64,000 bases of DNA from Gnetum montanum (taxonomy: Eukaryota > Streptophyta > Gnetopsida > Gnetales > Gnetaceae). The DNA lies in contig MNCI01026912.1 in the NCBI GenBank assembly GCA_015680685.1, forward strand, positions 678,542 to 742,541. The letters run 5' to 3'. A program made the position numbers and the translations under genes. The notes under the pieces are model-generated. The model saw nothing but the letters and a program-made list of their open reading frames with translations, did no database searches and was not told where the DNA came from. This document shows positions 21,817 to 31,719 of the stretch, one piece after another; position 1 is the stretch's first letter, and the number at the start of each line of letters is the position of its first letter.

Positions 21817-24587
21817 ATGGCACCAAAACAAAAACTTCCATAGGAAAGAGAACCCTCACAACCATAGGAGAAATGACCCAAAGCTAAAAGGGGCTAGTAA
21901 GAACAAGGCTAAGAACTACCAGAGGCAACCCATGCAATGGGACCTCTTTGAAAGGAGCTCTAAGTAGTGTTTGTCCAACAGATTTCAAAGGAAGAAGTGC
22001 CAACTGAATAATCACAAAGAGGAAAAGTGCTTGGACCCATGCCAAGGCTTGAGGTCACTTTGACCCAAGCTTTCCTAGACATCATTTGGTCTCAAGATAT
22101 TCAAAGATCAATTCTTCAAGAGATCAACTTTGGACCATTTTTGGAGAAAGATCCAAAGGATGTCAGGACACAACTGCAGACCTCTCCCATGTGGCCAATC
22201 CTCACATCTAGTGGGGAATGGAACATGGGAGAGAGTTATCTCTTCTAGAGTAGTTTAAGGCTGAGGTCCATTGTCAAGATCAAGGACATTCAAGTGTCCT
22301 ACTTGACAGAAGCCATTGCACAGGTATTTGGGTTGCCTAATATAGGAACATAGTTGGCTGAATTGTCTACAAAAGGTGATGTTGAGGCCAAGAGGGAGTG
22401 GATCCAACAATGCTACGGGGTCGACCATAAGAAGTATGGTGTGAAGACACTGGTGGAGCGAATTTATTTCAAGATTATGGCCTATCACCTCAATCCAATG
22501 ATGAGGCCAAGCAAGGTGACTACTTTCTTTGCCCGAGCATGCACCGCTCTAAGCAGGAAGTTCCTCATTAACCTTCCATAACTACTATACTTGGAGATTG
22601 AAAAACCTTTCAAAGAAAATGAACATGGAAGGAAGACTCTGCCCTTTTCATGCCTCATCAAAAAAATTTGCAAAAGGGTAGACATTTTTTACTACTATAA
22701 TGACACTCTTAGGCATGCTCCCTTGGCCTCATGGTCAAAAATCATGAAGGATAAAACACCAGTGATAACCCAAGAAGAGGAGCTATAGCCACCAACACCC
22801 ACTCAAGAAATAACATTGGATGCCCATGCAACCATTGAACATCTACAAAAAATTCAAGAATAGCTCTTAAGTAAACAAGAGCAACAAGTAAGAATGAGTG
22901 GGGTAGATCCATCTATGTATCGACCACTGATGAGTCACCTTAATGAGGTGGCCTGAACAATTAGCTAGATGGAGAGGGGTGGTTCCATTTTCTCTATCTA
23001 AAAAACAAAATTTCCTTTGAGGTTATATCCTAATGCTTGAGAGGTCATGGTGTCATTAACAACATATAATCTATTCCCAAATATTTCTGGAAATTTTGCT
23101 ACTTTGTCGGTGAGGTTGCAGGAAGGTGAAGAGGCAACTATCTTGGTGATGCAGCACTAAGGGCAGGAGATAGCAGCAGAAGTGGTAGCTGACCATGTAG
23201 CTAAAGCACTGAATGCATCCATGACATCTATACTAGATTTATCTGCACTCCAAAATGCGTAGATGTATGAAAGCATAGTTAGCAGAAAGTTAGATGCAAC
23301 TCAACATGAAAAGTTGTTGGAACGACTAGTAGGAACTAGGCAACCAACTCCAGACATCTTTAATATTCTGGAGAACATCATTTCAACCTATTCAGAGTTG
23401 TTGAATGCAAGGGGTAGATGTATTATTTTGGAGGGGAAACTAAAAACACCTGAAGAGAAAAACCAATGCTTGGCTACAGAGGTTGTCGAACTTCGTGCCC
23501 GACTTACAAAATAAGTAATCCTTAGCCCAGTAGTGACATGAGATGAAGCTATCAAACAACTTCAAGAATGATTTTAGAAGGTTAAGGAGGAGGTAGTGAT
23601 GGCCATCTTTAAATAGTCTGTAGTTGAAGCTGAAGCATACTCAATCAAAAAGGACTTGAATCAGATGTGCCAAGAGAATGAATCATTGACCACACAAAAT
23701 CATTGCCTGCGAAATGTTGATGCTTGAAAAGATCAAATGCAAGAATTCATTCATCAATAGTAGGAGTAGCTTACTAAGGTAAACACTAAACTGAGGAAAT
23801 TAACCATAGAAAACTACAATCTATTAATGAAGGAGGTACACATCCTATGTCAAAAGTCTACCATCGAGATTACCACCTGGAAGAATGAAGCACTCAAATT
23901 TGAGAAAGTGAAAATCACTACAAAGACCAGGTTAGTTTCTAAAAGGAAGTGAATGAAAAATAAATCTAGATGGAAAAGGTAAAAATGAATGAAGCCCTCC
24001 AGCAACTCTAACAAGGAAGAGAGATGTGACAGCCCATCCTTGATGGGATTGATGCCTATAACAAAGTAGAGATCTACTTGAAGGAGCTACAAATTGAGGA
24101 GATGATAGAGTACATAGAGTTGGCCAATCTCCAGTATGCAAACCTGGTAATGCTGATTCCCAGACAATCATTGTCGAAGTTAGAAAAACAAGTGGCTAGC
24201 TCGTATCTGCTATATGAGGTTGAGTTCAAACACCACAAAGACACCAAGAAAAAGCTTATGATTGCTAACGTTGAACTTGAAGTTCTTAGGGGGCAATTCA
24301 AAGATCAATGATCTATTGTTGAGAACCTAGCTAGACAGATGAATGACTACAAAGAGCTGAAGAACACAGTGAGATCATTTGACATTGAACATAAATAGTT
24401 TGCCTCCTAGTTTCTCAATGTTAAGGAGTTATTTCCAATAATCCTGTGTCCTTAGGATGTGCCTGTTCCAACCCACATTGGGAAAGCTATGTGGATGGTG
24501 CATGATCTTAGGAGTAAGGAGGAGAAAATAAAAGCACTATTGGATGCTTTTCACCTCCTGCCTAAAGTTGTAGCAGCAAAAAAATAA
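21817..24587 (+). pseudogene. 3' ORF of element A (coiled-coil protein, broken)
   Basis: About 924 codons from the ATG after the mini-intron to a stop at 24585. The basic N-terminus (MAPKQK...) is followed by SPMWPILTSSGEW (about 22186), then KIKDIQVSYL (about 22278) and RIYFKIMAYHLNP. The second half is rich in Glu, Lys, Leu and Gln in heptad-like patterns (23263-23514 and 24078-24311), suggesting coiled coil. Near the end, LFPIILCP and HIG.AMW..HD match element E. No signal peptide, transmembrane segment or enzyme motif is seen. Several stops and small indels are present; the length is not a multiple of three. Function unknown. Confidence 0.65.
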
Positions 24588-24902
24588 TTGTAGCAACCTT
24601 AACCATTGCTAATGTGTTAAGTTGGTGAAGGTCCCTCGAAAACTTAGGAACCACCACTACCTAGGACTGTTTGATCTTCTCCAACAAGTTTTACATCATC
24701 AAGGAATGTGTGGTCCAATTTTGAAGAGTTGAATCATGGTGTTCAATTTTTTATCCTGAACACCTTCACTTTTTGTAATGTGTTTATCTATACACTCCAT
24801 TTTTTATCAAGTTAGTCAGTTTGTTTTGTGTGAAGAAAAGTTAGTCAATAATCCCATACCTTCCTAATTTTGTAATAGAACTTGAGGACAAGTTTTCATT
24901 TA
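24588..24902 (+). other. spacer between 3' ORF and polypurine tract, element A
   Basis: Noncoding. It includes the phrase 'aataatcccataccttcc' (about 24849), also found at this place, in reverse, in C, E, H and J. Confidence 0.5.
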
Positions 24903-24914
24903 GTTATGGGGGTA
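24903..24914 (+). other. polypurine tract of element A
   Basis: GTTATGGGGGTA directly before the 3' LTR; the same GGGGGTA ends the tract in C, E, H and J. Confidence 0.7.
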
Positions 24915-25787
24915 TGATGAGTTGCACTAAGTTGGTTGCATCGACAAGGCCTTGTTGACTGGGCCTCGTTAATGAGGCCTATTCGATGCATCTAACCATG
25001 CTTTGATGAGGCCTTGTTGATGTAGTGTCATGTGTTGGCTATAAATACACACTTGCAATAGCATTTATGACATAAGTAGATTGTAGTTGTAGCAGAGCTC
25101 TTGCATTTTTTCCCGAGTGTTCGCAGTAGGAGTCATTAAGTGTACAAATATTTATTTAAGCATTGTTGTACTTGAGCACAACAATGTATGTGGTAATAAA
25201 GACGAGCTTTCTGATAAACTTTGTAGCACTTTGGATAGATTAACTATTTCATTTATGCAAATAATGCTCTCAATTATTTATTAAATGTTTTCAATTAGTT
25301 ATTAAATATTTTCTCGTTATTATATTAATGAGGCAATTGAGCGAGATAGCTTACACACATAAGTATGACTGCTTTGAGCGTAACACATATTCACTTGGTA
25401 ATCCCAACAACATTATTGCTTGGTATGCCTAGTAGCATAGTGCTTGGTCGCCTAGCAGCAGATACATGGGTTCAAGACATGTACGGAAAGTGGGATCATA
25501 TGCTTATGTTAGGATTAGTTAAATGCTAATTAATTAATTAATTAAGATTAGTTAATCAAATTCCTTTTTATATAAAAATGATAAAAATCAAATGCCTCAA
25601 TTACACTTAACTATACCAATGAGTGTCACAAGTGTAATTGGGAAGACAACAATTGACCTTAAGGCTAGATTCACTTCCTAAAGGGCTAGTGCACTGGAAA
25701 TGATAAAGTTTGTAGAATTTGATTGGATTGCGCGTGAATGCTTTGTGATTCATATAGTTGGATGGAAGGGTACCTCGCTGCTCATCA
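24915..25787 (+). repeat. 3' LTR of element A
   Basis: Pairs with 12504-13427. TATA box TATAAATA at 25040-25047 and an AATAAAG signal near 25196. It lacks about 30 bp present in the 5' LTR near 13180-13210 and about 22 bp near 12705. It is followed by ATGCT, the right target duplication, and then by the resumed integrase of element C. Confidence 0.9.
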
Positions 25788-25792
25788 ATGCT

Positions 25793-26361
25793 GTTTGGGC
25801 CTACCAATCCACTTGGAAACTTCATATTGGCTACTCTTCCTATGAGCTTGTGTTTTTGAAATTACTAGCTCTTCCAATTCAAATGGAGCTCTGTACACTA
25901 CCAATAACTTGTGACCTTAACCTTGACCTAAGTCTAGCATAGAAAGAAAGATTGATAAACCTCAACACACTACATGAGAACCTATTGGTAGCCTTATCAT
26001 CTAATGAGTTGTACAAGGCATTCAACAAATAATGCCATGACCTTAGAATAAGAAAATAAAATTTCAATTGGGAGATAGGGTCTTCTACTGGAGTCCCACA
26101 CACATACTACAAAAACTAAGATCCAAACATTGTGGAAGGGACCTATATTATCTATATAATCTTTCCTTCTAGGGCCATGATAATTTACAAACGTGAAAGC
26201 CCAAACAAGAAATTACTGGTCAAAATGTAACAAATAAAATCTTTCCATGAACCTAAGAGAGCTAATGACCAAAATGCACACTGAATTTTTCAGATCTCCT
26301 TCTTTCAACTCAGTTGTGAAGAAGATGGCCATCCATGCTAATCTATCAAAGTGGCTCCATA
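25793..26361 (+). pseudogene. integrase C-terminus of element C, resumed after element A
   Basis: The segment continues the frame cut at 12498, with WAYQSTWKLHIGYSSYELVF and ITCDLNLDLSLA matching the integrase ends of A, D and H. It ends in the second polypurine-like motif (26311-26330), degraded here to TTGTGAAGAAGATGGCC. Similarity stops at GTGGCTCC (26351-26358), the right breakpoint of the inversion. Confidence 0.8.
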
Positions 26362-26367
26362 GTCTAT

Positions 26368-28197
26368 TCCATGCATAGAGTTGAACTGCTATTAGGTTTA
26401 GTTGTTAGCCACTAGGTGCCATCCTATTTTGTGGCTACTACGTATAGGCACCTTTGAATTTATATCACATTGGCACACTATCTGCATGTTGTGATTGATG
26501 TGCTTTTTACAGTCCATAATTTCTGCACATAGTTGCACCCTATGTCCTTGTATGTGATGCATGGAACATAGTTTCTCTCAATATTTTTAAAATCATTTTC
26601 CATGAAAATTTCCAAGGAGAGGTCTCTGATTCCCAGCTGTGCATCTATTATGCTTAACCAAGCCCTTCCCATGATTATTGGGAAGTCCCCCTTACAATTG
26701 TCTACACGAATCACTAGGAAGTCAGTAGGATAGGACCATGCACAAATGATGGTCACAATGTCCTCCACTAATCCCAAGGAAATGGTGATTAACTGATATG
26801 CCAACTCAAGATGAATGTTGCTCTTCTTTAGAGGAGGTAGGTTCTATGCTTTTTACATTTCATGTTAGATCAAATTTACACCAGAACCTGAGTCTAGTAA
26901 AGCCTTAAAAGGCTCATTTTGAGTGATTTTTAAGTAAATTAGGGGACTCCCAGGATTAGATCTTTTCCTAGGAAGGTGCCCAACCTTTGTCCAATTAGTG
27001 ACCACGTGGATCAACATGACAGTATGCACTTTGGGAGGCATTTGATTTGAAGGGATTTCGAATGATGTAGTAGAGGATGATGGAGAAGTAGGATCATCAA
27101 TTATAGGTGTTTGTGAGGGCTTAGAAAGACTGTTGATTTAGAAGAAAGGTCTTTTTTGAGGTTATTTTTCAAATAACCCGGCTGGGGAGCCAGCTATAAG
27201 TTAATAGCCCTTATGACATTTCTTTGCTATGACTTGGTAGGAATTTCACCTTGCATGGATGGAGCTGATGAAAATTGACTTAAAGGCGGAGGTACAAATG
27301 TAGAAGGATGAGGAGGGTATATGGAAATGGGGATTCCTTTGTTGGAGATTGAGCTATGTAGTATTTAGAAGGGTAGTGGTGGTGTTGGAAAGATGTGTGA
27401 TTGGAAGAGTTATGCAAAGAAATAGGTTGCTAAACATAGTATTCATATGGATTTGGCTTTTGGTAAGGGTATTGCTCATGAGATTAGGGTGGAGCTCCAC
27501 TTAGATAGTAGACTTGCTGTTGGTGGAACTGTTTATACTTGCCTTGAGGATAAGGAAACCTCCTTGGTGCTTGCCTTCTTGCAAATCTAGGATTTAGTGT
27601 GTACATCCCAAAATCCTGTAAGTGTGATACAATGGGGCAACATCCCTTAAGATGCTCGTACTAGCAAATGTCACACCCACCATCATCATCTATCTCGGAT
27701 TTTGAAACCTCTTCAACAATAGCAACTTTGTCCTTACCTCTTTGATGGGCACATTTAGCTTCTTTCATTCTCCTTCGATCATGACCATTACCTTATTCTT
27801 TGGACTGTTCAATAATTCTAAGAGTAGTTTGGAATTTTTCGTTCAAAGAATCCCACATTTTTTCTACCTTGGCAGATATTTCAGAAATAGATTTATGGAT
27901 TGGCAAGGTTTTATGTTGCACCACTTCATCAAGTGATGCCTCCTCCTTATTGTCACAAAACTAAACTTCCCTTTTTTGGATGGAAGGGTCTTGGTTGTAC
28001 TCCTACATACTTTCCATTTTTCTTAACTCACCTTTTTCTTTGGCCACCTAGTCAATTAGCCCTTGGATCTAATGGACTCTTAGTTCTAAAAGTATCCCTT
28101 AGGCATAGACCCCAAGAGTTCTTCTCATTTCTATTCTAAGCTCATCTATGATATGGTAAATTTGCTCCCTTTGAGAAAAGCCATGGCCTGGGCACTT
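26368..28197 (-). pseudogene. gag C-terminus and protease of element C
   Basis: Read on the minus strand. The gag part includes MRRTLGVYA near 28100, the knuckle (27673-27640, CDIC-stop-YEHLKGCC, a CX2CX3HX4C pattern) and a Pro/Gln-rich tail. The protease keeps the catalytic LLDSGSG near 26897-26877 and GDFPIIMGRAWLSIIDAQLG in an open stretch (26804-26478). This is the least damaged protease in the window. Similarity to gag stops at 28197, so the element has lost its 5' end; DNA beyond is unrelated. The other end, TGCATGGA at 26375-26368, is the point where pol should begin. Confidence 0.75.
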
Positions 28198-28639
28198 GTA
28201 AGGCAAAACAAGGTAAAATAAGGCAAAAGAAAAGTAGAAACAAGGAAAAAGGAAGTAAAATAAGGCTAAAACAAAATAAAATATGCCAAATAATGTTAAA
28301 CAAGAAAAAATAGTATTAATCAATTAAATTTCATTATTTTTTAGTCATTTTGTGTTTAAGATAGGCAAAAATTTAATAGAAAAGGCTACAAATTATCAAA
28401 ATTAGGAAAAACAAGCTTTAAATTATTAAATTAATAGGTTTTCATGGTCAAACTAGTTTAGAAAAGCCAAAAATTACTATTTCCTAGTGTGTAGGGGCCA
28501 TGGTCAGTTTTAGGTCTAGGTTCAATATATCTAGTTAATTTTCTAATCATTTTTTTCACACATAGTGTATGGAAAGAAAAGTAAAGAATTCTCTTTGTTT
28601 TATTTTTATTTTCATATTTTTAGAGAGTCTACTAGGCAA
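28198..28639. other. AT-rich unrecognised DNA
   Basis: Begins with repeated 'aaggyaaaa' phrases (28200-28275) right at the gag breakpoint of element C. No gene or element end is recognised. Confidence 0.4.
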
Positions 28640-29015
28640 CATATGAAACTTGGATTTTTAACATGTAAATTAAAATAGTAATTTTTTATGTGTCCATATG
28701 TATGCTCTTTCATCCGCTACCATAGCGTACTTGAATTGGGTTTTTAACATGTGAATTAAAATAGTAACTTCTATGTGCATTAATATGCTTGTCTGGATGT
28801 TACCATAGTGTACATAAGTTGGGTCTTTAACATGTGAGTTAAAATAGTAATTTTTATGTGTACATTCTTTTGTATGCTACCATGACATGCTTAACTTGGG
28901 GATTAATATGTAAATTAAAATAGTAATTTTTTTGTATTATATGCTCTTTTGTACACTACCATAGCATAGAGAAATTGGGACTTAAATAGAATGTGAGTTA
29001 AGAATGGTAGTTTCT
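28640..29015. repeat. imperfect tandem repeat, about 84-bp period
   Basis: The phrase ACATGTRARTTAAAATAGTA recurs at 28661, 28747, 28831 and 28906, with a weaker copy at 28989. Between copies the phrase 'tgctaccatagcgtac' also recurs. About 4.5 copies with visible divergence. Confidence 0.75.
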
Positions 29016-30226
29016 ATTTCATGACAATGTGTAGGTATGGTAGGTATAGGTACTTTCATATTTGTGAGAAGAAACTACTACAACATAGGTTTGACATTCC
29101 AAGCGCTACTAGATGATGCATTGGTAAGGATGGAGGTCATGATGTTCACGAAAGGCAGCACATTGATGGGCTTGCATAGCCTAGATAGGATATGGAAGGT
29201 GTAGTAGCAGATAACAAGGTGGGCATAGCAACTAAGGATGGGACGGGACAAGGCATGGTGTGAGCCTACGTAGCTTGATATAGGGCTACGCAACCTCTTA
29301 TAAGGTGTTATGGCTACAGGGTTTTTATTTGTCTTTTGATTTGTCAACTACAGGGTTTTAGGGCCCCCACATGGTAGCAACAAGAAGAGGCAGTAGTGTG
29401 GCAAGTAAGGCAACAGTAGGGAATAATGGTGTGCAAGGCAGAGATGGCATGATTGTGTAATGGTTGTAATGGAGAAGGGGAGCACAGCACAATTGAGGGG
29501 GATGGTACCAATGAAGGGTGGTACGAGGTGTAGTCGTGAGGCATAGAAGGAAGGAAGGAAGGTGATGGCAATCAATGTAGTGGGAGGTGATGTAGGTTCT
29601 TAGCTACTACAGGGTCATAAGGACGATGAGGACAAAGAGGAGAGGCAACGATAGTCACTAGGAAGTCATGTTTCCTTTGGTAGCAGATGGGAACATTCCT
29701 GTGTAGTCATGGAAGTTTCGTCAGTGCTAGTGAGGGTTTCAGTGGCAACAGGTAATGACATGGTATGGCTAGGATGAAGGGCAGTAGCATGGAAAGGGGA
29801 TGATGGTAGCATTAGTAGAGGTTTGGCCATGACGTAGGGTGATGGGTGTGTAACACATGAGGATGATGATAATTAAATCTTAGCTTGGGGTTGCATGGCT
29901 CGTTGTGAGGCTAAGGCAACCATCTGTAGGGCCAGCGTAGCCCACTACTAGGCTTGTGTGGCTCCCTGCCCTCCCCTTTTTTTAAGGCTATCAAAATAAA
30001 CTATTATATAACATAAACAATGGTAGTGATAAACTTTTGTCAATTACATCTCTCAACAAATTCTATGTTATTCCCAAATGTTCCCCAGTGAGGGTGAACT
30101 CCATTAAGGCAATAGTAACAAAAAGTTCCAATCCATCTATTCTATCACCAACACATTTTTGTGAAACTGTAATCAAGTTTCCCCCAACAAATACTAATAG
30201 TTTTCATCATTGTGAATATATATCAT
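29016..30226. other. unrecognised DNA, less AT-rich than its surroundings
   Basis: 29340-29980 is rich in G on the plus strand, with purine-rich runs such as AAGGAAGGAAGG near 29555. Open stretches on the minus strand here are Ser/Pro/His-rich and look compositional. The phrase 'ctacagggtttt' occurs near 29314 and 29348. No LTR, PBS or protein motif is recognised. Confidence 0.35.
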
Positions 30227-31053
30227 TTATGAATCATTTGATTGGCTATGTTGATAGACATGCATCAATGCAACCTCATCGACATACCTCCATTGATGCA
30301 TTGTTATGTCATGCCTATATAAATATGCATACCCATCTTATGTATGACACGTTAAGTCAATAACATAGTCGAGGTCTTGTAGTTTTCTTAACTTAAAGTT
30401 CGAATATTTTCTGAGTGCTCACAGTAGGATTTCAAGGATTGTACGGATCCTCATTTAAGCATCATTGTACTTAGATACTTTGATGTGACAACAATAAAGA
30501 CGAGATTCTTGGAACTGTTTGTAGCATTTAGAATAGATTAATATTTATTTCCATGCACTTTATTATTCATGCACTTTACATTTATGTCTTTAGTTAATTA
30601 ATGAATTTAATAACAAACACATAATTACGACCACTTTGAACATACCGCTTAATGCTTTGTAATCCTATGAGTGGCTATTTGGTATACCCACTAATAGACA
30701 CTTGGTAATGTAGTCGTGTTAAGACGAATTTAGGATGCGAATGGAAAGTAGGCCCAGATGCTTTGTTAGGTTAGTTAGATTAAGAATCATTAGATAGTTA
30801 AATATTTAATTTTTAATTAATTATTTTTACTTCATACTTAGATTAAATAGATAAAATATAAAATATAAACAAATATTATGTGCATTGGCTTACACTTAAC
30901 CATACTAATGAGCCAAGAAGACAACAATCATTCTCACGTCACTATCTTTATCTATTGGTACACTCAAGAGCTAAGTCCATGGAATTCGACTGGATTATTG
31001 GTGAACGCTTGTGATTCGTATGGTTGAGGAAAGGGACTGCTTATTGCTTATCA
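30227..31053 (+). repeat. 5' LTR of element D
   Basis: Starts TTATGAATC (likely from TGATGAATC) and ends TTATCA. Before the TATATAAATA box (30316-30325) is an inverted repeat with arms GCATCAATG (30262-30270) and CATTGATGC (30291-30299). The CAGTAGGATT phrase near 30422 and AATAAAGACGAG near 30492 match the other LTRs. The start is accurate to a few bases. Confidence 0.75.
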
Positions 31054-31073
31054 TTGACGCTATTGTTAAGGAC
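31054..31073 (+). other. primer-binding site of element D
   Basis: TTGACGCTATTGTTAAGGAC directly after the LTR; tRNA-Asp type with transitions. Confidence 0.65.
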
Positions 31074-31269
31074 TTAGGTTAGCTAAGTATGCTAAATAGG
31101 AAAGATAGTGTATCCTAAAAAGACGTTGTAAAAACTGTAAACGATAAAATCATTAAGAATATAAAAATAAACACATACTATTTTTAAATAGAGACTAATA
31201 TGGCTTCTTCTTGCAGGGACAAATCTCCACCACATATTGGTGGAACCAATCAGAGATAGAAGATTCCTA

Positions 31270-31719
31270 AAATAGACATCCCAATAGTTCTGTGTTATCT
31301 ATGCTCATCCTGATCCCTACTCGTTGCACTTCACTTTTGTCCTACATTAGGATGAGTAATTACATTGGAGAGATATGCAGAGTAACATTGTGTTTTCTCC
31401 TAACCGATCAGTGCTTGCAATGTTAATGAACAATTTGATTCATTATGGCATTACTGAACTTAATTTAGAATATGAAGTTCAAGATCCTCTTTGTAGACTT
31501 ATCATTCCACATATGCCTAACAAAGGAAAGATTAACAAATGGAAGCACACTATGAGGCTTCAAAAGGCAAGATGTTTTCTATCCACTTATTCTTGCAACA
31601 ACACAAGGACAATGAGGAATTTTTTTCTAGAGCTTCCCAATACATAGATTCTTCCCCTTTCTTTGATGGGGAGATCCTTAACTAATGATTGTAATTAAGT
31701 ATCAACAACCTTGGTGATG
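31270..31719 (+). pseudogene. leader coding region before gag, element D
   Basis: Aligns with 13590-14046 of element A. Stops at 31348 and 31357 fall in the same two codons as 13696 and 13705 in A. An open stretch (31375-31647) begins MQSNIVFSPNRS; the corresponding A stretch begins MKGNTILPPDQS. Beyond about 31720 the similarity ends at an insertion. Confidence 0.5.

Larger units (their letters stand above)
12504..25787 (+). mobile_element. element A: 13.3-kb Athila-like Ty3/gypsy element, both LTRs present
   Basis: Two direct LTRs (12504-13427 and 24915-25787) start TGATGAGTTGC and end CTCATCA. They are flanked by 5-bp duplications ATGCC (12499-12503) and ATGCT (25788-25792), one transition apart. 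Joining the flanks restores a contiguous integrase segment of element C, so the insertion is certain. Internal order: PBS, leader ORF, gag, protease, RT-RNase H, integrase, second PPT-like motif, noncoding DNA, internal promoter-like region, 62-nt intron, 3' ORF, PPT. All frames are broken. U3 differs more between the two LTRs than R/U5 does, and the 3' LTR lacks about 30 bp near its U5 end. Confidence 0.9.
4152..28197 (-). mobile_element. element C: decayed Athila-like Ty3/gypsy element with inverted pol, host of element A
   Basis: Minus-strand order, from high to low coordinates: gag end and protease (28197-26368), a pol block that now reads on the plus strand (10033-12498 continued at 25793-26361), 3' noncoding DNA, an internal promoter-like stretch, a 61-nt intron, the 3' ORF and the 3' LTR (4992-4152). 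The 5' LTR and gag start are missing; similarity stops abruptly in gag near 28197. The pol block joins cleanly at both ends to where it would sit if flipped back, so I read this as one element with an internal inversion, not two elements. Element A later entered its integrase region. Confidence 0.65.

Noticed and set aside
21817-24587. Envelope-like gene
   Set aside because: The position after pol suggests it, but no signal peptide, transmembrane segment or cysteine-rich ectodomain is visible, and the second half is coiled coil.
10033-26361. A separate plus-strand element instead of an inverted part of C
   Set aside because: No LTR, PBS or gag accompanies it on plus, and both ends match exactly what C lacks on minus. 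The separate-element reading cannot be fully excluded without long reads.
29344-29575. Overlapping Ser/Pro/His-rich open frames (minus)
   Set aside because: They come from a G-rich plus strand; two frames are open over the same stretch, which points to composition, not coding.
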